From a virus, in the IMG/VR virus record IMGVR_UViG_3300006224_000017, positions 1 to 43,088 of that record: a stretch of DNA of 43,088 nucleotides. One strand, given 5' to 3'. Each line of letters begins with the position of its first letter. Within the stretch, counting starts at the first letter, position 1. Positions 38,101 to 43,088 of this stretch are shown piece by piece. Position numbers and translations under genes: made by a program. The notes beneath the pieces were generated by a model. It was not told the DNA's origin. It saw only the letters and a program-made list of their open reading frames with translations, and ran no database searches.

Positions 38101-39524
38101 TGTTCTGACAATTTAGCCAATTCAGAACCGTCTGCCCATTCGTCAAGCGGACCAGTCTTGGAAGTCCGTATTCTTTCTATACCGCCACTGATTGTTCCAG
38201 ACGCTCTGTGTCTCGGAGGAAGAGGAGTCATAGCTTCTTCAAGTTGCTCATAGAAATCTTCGTCCGTGATACGCTCTTGCAAGATATTATAGTCAGGCCG
38301 ACCGATTCTATCTCTAGAGAAAGTGTCCTCTAAGTTGGTCACTCTATCAGATAGTTCTTCAGGAGAAAGAGTGGGAGGTCTGTTTGGTAAACTTTCAAGT
38401 CTGGCTAATTGTCTTAGATCTAATATCGGTTCCAGATCTCCCCCGGGTTGAAGTTGACTTACTTCCGGATGACTTTCTACTCTTCGCAGAACATCCCTAT
38501 AAAAAGTTTGAGATTGGGCTGAGTCACTTAAGGCTCTGAACTCAGCCTCTGCTACTACCCCACGATCTACCAGCTCATTTAGTAAGATATCTCTTCGATC
38601 TTGAGTAGCCCAATTAATTCCTTCTTCAGGAATTCCAGCTGGTAACTGTCTCTCCGGCCTTAAACCTGTGGGAAGTTCACCGGCTCTGTACCGGTTCATC
38701 CGATCAGCCGCTTCTTTGATTACAGCATCGTCAACTTGATCGAGGGTGACATCCATACCTTGTCGGGCCGTCTTGTTTTGGATGGCAGCTTTGACGACGT
38801 TCTCCATGATGTTTGTGTCGTCTTTCATCAGGTCAAACAGTTCTCTCATGTTCTTCGGAGCATAAGCATTCTTGCCCCAAATCTTAGTAGCGAGATTAAA
38901 CATCTCTTCAGATTCTTTGGCCGTGTTCTCAATCAGTTCCTTAGCTTGGGCCCCTCTAGCTGCATTGCCAGCAAAGGGTACTCCAGCCACAACATCTAAT
39001 GGATTAGGTGTAAAAGTTTCAACTGTTTGAGCAATTTGGGCTGGTGATCTACCACCATACAACAGACCTACATCAACCCCCGGTTGAAACCTCTGGGCAG
39101 CCTTGTTTATCGTTTCATACAAAGACCCTTGTGGGGTAGTCTGAGATGCCCACTGTTGATACTGTTGCTGTTGGGCTCCTGTTTTACCAGCTAGTTCAGC
39201 CGGCATATAAGATTCTATACCACCGGTAGATTCAAAACCCTCTCCTCGCATTGGTTGAGTTATAGCTGCCCCGGCCATTCTAGCATAATCCGTGGTAGAT
39301 GCTTTACCAAACTGTGTTAAAGGGTTCTGGTACATTTGCTCTAAGAATGAAGGAGCTTGCCCTTGAGAACCATAGATAATAGGTCGAAGCATAGGGTTCA
39401 TAGGAATCTGGCCGGTTGGAATATAAGGTTTAGACTGCCGGTTCAAAAATTGAGCAGCCGGGGATAGACCGTTGGTTAACGGTGGTTGATTCCATTGGTT
39501 CAGATCGTCATAAAGTATAGGCAT
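32154..39524 (-). CDS. 2456-residue internal virion protein with LPD38-like region
   Basis: This is the largest gene. The C-terminal third contains a helical, partly hydrophobic region (NPLISIASWMNSFSRTAF, GSNPVWWSANVAIDMFTAFIREG, YARGGSLVKQLNPAFLFLNANMEG, RGGRMRLAAIAAVLVGLNIYNM) that matches the large polyvalent protein domain LPD38 known from giant phage virion proteins. The N-terminal half is disordered and Pro/Gln-rich, with predicted helical stretches. Three degenerate modules with an IFT(A/S/Q) linker lie at about 35497-36070. Such proteins are thought to be ejected with DNA and to help it cross the host envelope. AAGGTAGG precedes the start. No lytic enzyme domain was recognised, but one could be hidden in so long a chain. 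Confidence 0.7.
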   Translation of the reverse strand: MPILYDDLNQWNQPPLTNGLSPAAQFLNRQSKPYIPTGQIPMNPMLRPIIYGSQGQAPSFLEQMYQNPLTQFGKASTTDYARMAGAAITQPMRGEGFESTGGIESYMPAELAGKTGAQQQQYQQWASQTTPQGSLYETINKAAQRFQPGVDVGLLYGGRSPAQIAQTVETFTPNPLDVVAGVPFAGNAARGAQAKELIENTAKESEEMFNLATKIWGKNAYAPKNMRELFDLMKDDTNIMENVVKAAIQNKTARQGMDVTLDQVDDAVIKEAADRMNRYRAGELPTGLRPERQLPAGIPEEGINWATQDRRDILLNELVDRGVVAEAEFRALSDSAQSQTFYRDVLRRVESHPEVSQLQPGGDLEPILDLRQLARLESLPNRPPTLSPEELSDRVTNLEDTFSRDRIGRPDYNILQERITDEDFYEQLEEAMTPLPPRHRASGTISGGIERIRTSKTGPLDEWADGSELAKLSEQTGYKPSDYVKTVLSRANSPGMISKPFTNEPGYKAKPIVEGNTDRIAGYQYQWTDQSGMVKAVARVMQDIPGQWNFHDIAIDPALSEMEKARFVVNLQKSLKPLNVTAPTDVADLSKYSERLYNRMLREHMPQRMGWDWSRTSMGDTGANITGTGRKTRFATGEPRESISPETGGQTPTGSRRARTGGPIPERPEGAPNTALQIKAQRRAAYDQAKADLEYEMDLPEGTRNQLRIDALREQVRRLGEQLNAPMMPSPHGEASVSGTLPKAKPTKVGQQVRIIQTIADEQGRTIYSDNVYTIKSQGPNISLVEGINPTSGKIERKNVPNNKLVPAESTPQAAPIELPKVIRETEGKTVTTDTVRRSNLTEASKTFNALPDDVKENSYGRFYGYAMWDDLSMEQRKAIAAGQVPPPIDSEKAIKLLEREVLDNTQVLTNDPIIKKATNMLSDVLKTSTDEQARAVALYDFREIVRKRKSELRYGERKPRLTQEVRYAREKFPEVEAEYQKLKSLQSAEVKDQNLINAQMKVVNDLAHKKTDEWKKAKGAERAAKEQVAMKAEEALEADQTAMRAQGIEPGQPKVEVGPGEPEVYQAQPKPAVEKYDAKGVPLHKPRDLSAPNKDAYKNWNVITDPDKAKWIEAKWDRKYFDVRRNAQGQLEVKTHVEPKAEKPKKGAKEKIFTAPPSQGTTQPQVEAAGQAPVQQPVQAGQPQIQQVTQQPAQQIFTSRPKPGPTAPSKFENWTAYALAESEKGKNALKWPKDQFETRVDDKGWLWVKRKLTPEQIKWNKEHGIGGPAPAAQPPTGRPATTPATPTAPKVTEEQQLASAGWQKLGKKTPQLEQMISQRGPADDFEFKTLKGNVWMRRKIFTQPPPSQTAPTPPVPGQPVTPGGVSNSPLASSLSGGGVPGAPSVNVVSSSSSGGSGYGNAIQDSLRQGRESQPKDLQDMYRKIMERIWDSTYQGRRQAAENVRTRRLQVQPGSTLDFNTQADLIAGATGEAIQWYQKTIQQIRNVAADVPKDDIAALAMGYQVQAMMQNPNLAGRTEWPAGFRQLQDVVDNINETLARLGPEKAAKAQNAIAIMRKVYYDMIEKDVIDHTMSRERADFLHQLYPDYNPISYVQDAEDAMRVAGVNYTGHDVVWNGLRRYSATGTNRPLKDTFEVMAEEMIRNTTIRAQNRLAQSYILNGLADPELAPFIKEDMAAQLIWTPTGPVFRSGGKQADGYVSMFVNGDRKTYHVTGPARYIYDELIVLPKVLKNPLISIASWMNSFSRTAFTGSNPVWWSANVAIDMFTAFIREGVSPTSVFMKQLTAWRGEQNKRLREIYRMAGAWQERAALSRLSGLATNSGGEIVRDSRSVPMRIMQAMSSVGSYTEQTTRELVFETNLNRLVPNWRTLPPEYVAMQPGARVAASKAVNATINYARGGSLVKQLNPAFLFLNANMEGMKQPLRAMQSRGGRMRLAAIAAVLVGLNIYNMSYEEYWDVPEDVRQFSLMIMLPSTEKQSDGTNKPNYLCILPKLREWSMLFAPIIYTQEQFYNRTPSDYAGFAERYFGTMSPFSTELVVPQMYGEFLQQAANWDFFRDTYILPPEQKDLPTAEQMAPWVSPTVYELSKILGVSPLRMQHGIQGITGGTGSAYLSIIDFVKSSLSGHGDPRGEQLKEEYNNLKGPTEKAKFLTNLSPNDAALLDIALKYPERGLPILTPIKERFMPGRSGQQYEYAREAAQAASGISAQETTDVAKKLREFKPEFLEAQMKDDNSLGAGIISGPQWRENRKVRAQQYEGILKALGKEYPLAAQVQLDPAKANTYYAAYNEYIQNNIDPVYKEYFLAAGWYAIQPMEKTGGDMDWQKFYAARESYVGSLSEENRAILQNYLRANMTPTEQRYERDQELLRPYWAIADTVWARYGGDPMRTMAKTAAQLKASTNTALKQKAYDIYEEYGQYIFPAEAEISSQRREMKLTSDPNDYESIMNAYDRWYAGAF
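35497..36070 (-). repeat. three GTAAAGATCT-linked degenerate modules
   Basis: GTAAAGATCT occurs at 35497-35506, 35929-35938 and 36061-36070 and encodes IFT each time. Each is near a segment with a Trp, an F-x-x-R and a W-x-x-R/K-R-K pattern (for example WPKDQFETRVDDKGWLWVKRK). The copies are diverged and of unequal spacing, so they are likely old duplications within the long gene. Confidence 0.5.
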
Positions 39525-39535
39525 TTTTACCTACC

Positions 39536-41047
39536 TTAATATCTGTAGGACAATGTTTGAGCTGCCTTGGGAGGAGCTAACTGCATCATTTTATAGAGTG
39601 TGTCTGCCTCAGTTGCTCCAGTTCTAGCTCGTTCATAACCGGCATAGAGATCCTGTTCTGTCGGGGTGAACTTCGCGTAGGTCTGAGCCCCCGGGGTTTG
39701 TAGTTGGGGCAGCCCCATAGTGTTTGGCGCTCCAGAGACACGAGTGCCCGGGATTGATGGATTAACAGCGCCTACTGCCGATTGTCGTGGGGTAGGGCTA
39801 ATAGTTCCTAGTTGTGGCTTAGTAGGATCAAATAAATTTGCACCGGCACCGAACGTACCAGATTGCTGATTAATAATATTTCCACTGGCATCATAATACT
39901 GCGTAGGATAAGGATTTACCTCAGGCATGGTTCCCGGGGCCCAGTTAGTAAAAGTATCCATCGAGGATACCGCACCAGACGGAGCTCCTTGAGGAACAGA
40001 CGGACTAGCTTGATAACCAGTGCCGGCCGTGTAGTTTTGATAGGATGTTGCAGAAGGGTTCTGTCCTAGTACAGTCCCCGCAGCAGGGCCACCTAGTTGT
40101 TCCATAAATGGTTGAGCTACTGATGGATTGCCCGCAGCTTCATTATATTGCATCCAGTTGATAGGATTGGCAGCCATGTTAGCCAAGTAGTTGTTCTGAG
40201 CTATTTGCTGCCCTGATCGTTCAAGATCCAACTGCCCACCCTGATACTGTTGCAACCAGTCCTGTGCTTGTTGAGCCAGCTGATGGGTTTCCCCAAATTC
40301 CAACTGTCTTTGCTCTAGCTCGGCTTTATTCTGGGCAATCTGTGATTCAAGTTGCATTAAACTCTGGCGAAGTTGTTCCTTGGTGTTAGCATCCTGAGCT
40401 TCGTAATATTGTTTCTGGATGGTAATCCTTTGCTGTTCAAGAGCATTGGTTTCTTGGGCTAGCTGATAATTTTGAGCCATCAGATTATTCTGATAGTCGA
40501 CTAGGTTTTGCTGTTGGAGCTTTTGAAACTCAATATTCTGAGTGAACTGACTTTCATATCCCGGATGCTGGAGATAGTCATTCTCCATGTTAGCTATTCT
40601 TTCTTGAAGATCCCTGTCGGCCTGAGAACTAGCTCCAGTTGTTCCTGCCCAAAAAGCTAATTGATCTGCTAATGACATCTGATTGTTAGAAGAGCCGCCA
40701 GCAGATTGTGATTGATACCATTGGAAAGTGTTTGGGTCATATTTCCACTCATATCCCGGGGCAGGAGCTCCTGTTGGAACTGTACCCCCCCTTGAACTAG
40801 GGTATGTGCCCGGGGTAGTAGGAGGATTAGTCGAACTTCCTAGAGTTAATTGACTAGCGGGTTTGGTAGTATCATAGAAAGGACTGCCGTCGACCTGACC
40901 ACTGAGAGGTGTGTTGGTAAATGCCTCAGGAGGTAAGCCAGCTACAGCTAAAGCTTCCCAAGCGGAGTATCCTTCAGGGACGTACGAGATTGGTTCGTTA
41001 GCTACCTCTTCCCATTGACCTGTTTGTGAATTATACCGAAGAGCCAT
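39536..41047 (-). CDS. 503-residue Gln-rich internal virion protein
   Basis: The protein has a disordered, Pro/Gly/Ser-rich start and end, with a Gln-rich coiled-coil centre (residues about 145-275, LAQETNALEQQRITIQKQYYEAQDANTKEQLRQSLMQLESQIAQ). Low complexity and Gln/Asn content are typical of proteins inside the head that leave with the DNA. It lies between the portal and the giant protein, as do internal virion proteins of podoviruses. No enzyme motif is seen. A minor role in head assembly is an alternative. Confidence 0.6.
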   Translation of the reverse strand: MALRYNSQTGQWEEVANEPISYVPEGYSAWEALAVAGLPPEAFTNTPLSGQVDGSPFYDTTKPASQLTLGSSTNPPTTPGTYPSSRGGTVPTGAPAPGYEWKYDPNTFQWYQSQSAGGSSNNQMSLADQLAFWAGTTGASSQADRDLQERIANMENDYLQHPGYESQFTQNIEFQKLQQQNLVDYQNNLMAQNYQLAQETNALEQQRITIQKQYYEAQDANTKEQLRQSLMQLESQIAQNKAELEQRQLEFGETHQLAQQAQDWLQQYQGGQLDLERSGQQIAQNNYLANMAANPINWMQYNEAAGNPSVAQPFMEQLGGPAAGTVLGQNPSATSYQNYTAGTGYQASPSVPQGAPSGAVSSMDTFTNWAPGTMPEVNPYPTQYYDASGNIINQQSGTFGAGANLFDPTKPQLGTISPTPRQSAVGAVNPSIPGTRVSGAPNTMGLPQLQTPGAQTYAKFTPTEQDLYAGYERARTGATEADTLYKMMQLAPPKAAQTLSYRY

Positions 41048-41322
41048 TAGAAGCCTCCTGTCTCGATCTTCTCTTGGTCAAGTTGATCTGAGATCTTTTT
41101 AATCATAAGTCTGGTGTATGGATTTCCTTTGCCTGAATAAATTTGCCTGAGACGTTGATGATCCTCTTTAGTCCAAGTCTCATATGGCCGGCCCATTAGT
41201 TTCTCTGGGTCGGTAAGAATTTTCATAGGTTCAACATAAGTACTTAGCCACTTAGCAATAGAGTCCATCTGGATAGCTAAGTAACGTTTGATAGCAATTT
41301 GATATGGCGATAACTTTTCCAT
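41047..41322 (-). CDS. 91-residue hypothetical protein after the portal
   Basis: The product is helical and basic (PYQIAIKRYLAIQMDSIAKWLSTYVEPMKIL, KEDHQRLRQIY) and has no Cys. It overlaps both neighbours by one base, so it is translated with the portal. Small proteins at this position may help head-tail joining or control portal assembly. No family is recognised. Confidence 0.58.
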   Translation of the reverse strand: MEKLSPYQIAIKRYLAIQMDSIAKWLSTYVEPMKILTDPEKLMGRPYETWTKEDHQRLRQIYSGKGNPYTRLMIKKISDQLDQEKIETGGF

Positions 41323-43088
41323 TATGGCCTATTGCCCCCGCCACCACGACCGACATTAGGATTCACTGGAACCGGTCGTCTCTGAGCGCGCATTTGATTC
41401 TGCATCGCTGGGGCAGATCCCGGTACAGGAACCTGAGGACGTGCTCTAGGTGGCTGTTGTGTTGACATTGGCATAGCCCCGGGCTGCGGGGTTGGCCCCT
41501 GTGGAGGAACTTGCGGTGCTGTTGGATTAGCTACTTGAGAAGCTAGGCCCAAACGACTCAGGGCCGCGGTTAGTTCCCCGGCAGCCAGCTGGGCGGTTAA
41601 CTTTTGTAACTCAGGATTGTCCAAGAGCTTCTGGAGTTCTGTTTCAATCTCCAGTTCCTTGGGATTCATACTAGACATCTGTTTTCGAGCCCAGTTTACA
41701 GTGGCGATTCGGCTCTCAACTAGACGTTCTAGATCGTCATGCTGACGGTACTCTTTCTCTTCTGACTCCGGCCCGAATTCTACGTAGCAAGTGAACGGGG
41801 GAGTGATCAGCCGGCGGTCAATCTTGACATCGAACTCGTCATATGGAGTCCGGGCCCAGACCCTAATATCTCCGGGCACAACATCCCGAATCAATCGGGC
41901 GCAGTTAGTTAAAATCTTGGCGGTTCCATTGCGGAAAGCCTCTTGACTATATCGATACCGAAGGGCAGCTTGTGCTATAATTTGGCTGCGGTCGGTTCCT
42001 GACCTAACACCCGCTTCACCAAGACCACGTACGGAGTTCGGGGCGGCATGAGAAGCGATAACTGAGGATGAGATATTGAGCTGTTGGAACAGTGCTTGGG
42101 GCGGCAACTGTGGTGTCTGTGCGACAAGTTTAGTTTCTTTGGGCATCGGAGTCCATGTGCCATAAGTTTGATCGAGGTCTCCAACTGTCATAGCTCCCGG
42201 GCCTTCAATTGTTCCCCAAGGCCACGCTTCTTTACTTAGAATGATGTCTGAGATACTGTAGTCACGAGACTCTGAGATCAGTACGTCCTGAATATACCGT
42301 AAAATTCCGACGTATCGTTTGGCCATGTCTCCGTCTGCAGAGAGGTTCCCTAGGCCGGTGTCTATTAAAACGTATGGAAGGAAACCGTAGTCATGTTCTA
42401 CAACTCCACCTTTAAGAACAGGTTCTTCATCCATCAGTTCACACCGATAATTTGGAGTCCAGAAGCTAATCTGCTCTACCTTTTCGTTAGTTCCCCGATC
42501 CTTTGGATTGGTCCAATCTTTATAGCGACTCTTGATATCTAAGTAGTTTCGCTCGCGAATTTCAAATATGAACATGGGAACTTCGTTGTAGGGATCAATC
42601 ATAATGTTCTGAGGGTTGACTGCCTGTATGACCACTGGTAGGGACTCCCCAGATTTTGCTCTCCATTCGTCAGCGCGTTCATTATAAGCTTCATCAGACT
42701 CCCGGGGCTTACGCTTTGGGGCATCTGGCCGACGGTCAAGATCCCATACAGTTTTGGCCACCGCCACACCGTAGAGCCAGTAATGTTTGGCCATGACGCG
42801 CCACGGGCTAATCGAGTTCTCCACGGCTGTGCGATGAATTAAACCTAAATAGAGCTTCCGCATCATCTCTTGCTGTTCTTCATCTTTGTCGTCAGTTCCT
42901 TTCTTATTGACAAAGACCCGGGCGTTGGCAATGTCTGTGTTGTCCACACAAGTGTCCACCATATCGCGACCGGTAGGAAGAACGACGCCCTGCTCGACAA
43001 ATTCATCGGGCAGTTTTAGACGCTCTTTAAATTCCAGTTCATAAAAGATATCATCCTGCTTGAACTTCTCGTAGACTCCTGAGTATAG
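41322..43088 (-). CDS. portal protein, N-terminus beyond the window
   Basis: The reading frame is open to the window edge and reads SGVYEKFKQDDIFYEL and FKERLKLPDEF before the first ATG at 42962, as expected of a portal, so the true start lies outside. Portal-like features are MVDTCVDN near the start, ISPWRVMAKHYWLYGVAVAKTVWDLD, VIQAVNPQNIMIDP, a wing region with EHDYGFLPYVLIDTG and RYVGILRYIQDVLISESRDYS, and APNSVRGLGEAGVRSGTDRS. The last 90 residues are Pro/Gln/Gly-rich and disordered. The portal forms the dodecameric DNA entrance of the head. Terminase is expected next, upstream on this strand. Confidence 0.85.
   Translation of the reverse strand, partial: LYSGVYEKFKQDDIFYELEFKERLKLPDEFVEQGVVLPTGRDMVDTCVDNTDIANARVFVNKKGTDDKDEEQQEMMRKLYLGLIHRTAVENSISPWRVMAKHYWLYGVAVAKTVWDLDRRPDAPKRKPRESDEAYNERADEWRAKSGESLPVVIQAVNPQNIMIDPYNEVPMFIFEIRERNYLDIKSRYKDWTNPKDRGTNEKVEQISFWTPNYRCELMDEEPVLKGGVVEHDYGFLPYVLIDTGLGNLSADGDMAKRYVGILRYIQDVLISESRDYSISDIILSKEAWPWGTIEGPGAMTVGDLDQTYGTWTPMPKETKLVAQTPQLPPQALFQQLNISSSVIASHAAPNSVRGLGEAGVRSGTDRSQIIAQAALRYRYSQEAFRNGTAKILTNCARLIRDVVPGDIRVWARTPYDEFDVKIDRRLITPPFTCYVEFGPESEEKEYRQHDDLERLVESRIATVNWARKQMSSMNPKELEIETELQKLLDNPELQKLTAQLAAGELTAALSRLGLASQVANPTAPQVPPQGPTPQPGAMPMSTQQPPRARPQVPVPGSAPAMQNQMRAQRRPVPVNPNVGRGGGGNRP

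Noticed and set aside
35317-38108. Several + strand open frames of 60-130 codons opposite the giant gene
   Set aside because: They are antisense to a long frame with a clear domain pattern, lack good ribosome binding sites and show low-complexity translations.

Overview
The window looks like part of a tailed double-stranded DNA phage (or prophage) genome of bacterial type. It has two long convergent gene blocks, tight ATGA/GTGA-style gene overlaps, AAGGAG-like ribosome binding sites and sigma70-like promoters. The virion genes (portal, scaffold, capsid, a very large LPD38-like internal protein, beta-rich tail proteins) favour a short-tailed, podovirus-like particle, because no tape-measure protein or long-tail sheath or tube genes are seen. 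The host cannot be named from the sequence. No integrase, terminase, tRNA, CRISPR array or insertion sequence was recognised; terminase probably lies beyond the right edge, where the portal gene is cut off.

Positions 1-2863 (+) hold about twelve small early genes, many with Cys pairs of zinc-ribbon type, plus one promoter bracketed by repeated ACGTAT half-sites. Positions 2968-6338 (+) hold the most unusual part: a ubiquitin-conjugation-like cassette. It has a 577-residue protein with an E2-like core (His and Cys in HYHGGGHDCLG) between two SH3-like segments and a zinc finger, a ThiF/E1-like adenylating enzyme, and a JAB/JAMM metallopeptidase with an intact motif. The cassette is flanked by hairpins at 2894-2923 and 6338-6403. 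A folded leader (6421-6524) then precedes an RNase HI gene.

Positions 6532-15381 (+) are the replication and nucleotide module: RNase HI, a RepA-like helicase, a perfect consensus promoter at 8099-8127, a Cas4-like PD-(D/E)XK nuclease, a Sak4-like ATPase, a family 4 uracil-DNA glycosylase (UDG), a family A DNA polymerase, a DEDD exonuclease and a GP88-like protein. The UDG is split: its HPAAAL motif sits in the same frame at the start of the polymerase gene, after an intervening stretch of about 186 nt full of stop codons. This suggests an interrupted UDG-polymerase fusion.

Positions 15382-15508 hold back-to-back hairpins and terminators where the blocks converge. Positions 15509-43088 (-) are the late block, read from right to left: portal (cut at the edge), two internal or connector proteins, the 2456-residue internal protein, scaffold, a small membrane protein, a small head-associated protein, major capsid, decoration-like proteins, a run of beta-rich tail proteins (one with about nineteen 20-residue repeats), a receptor-binding fibre, a propeller-like tail protein, and three small membrane or coiled-coil genes that resemble a lysis cassette. 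No endolysin was recognised.
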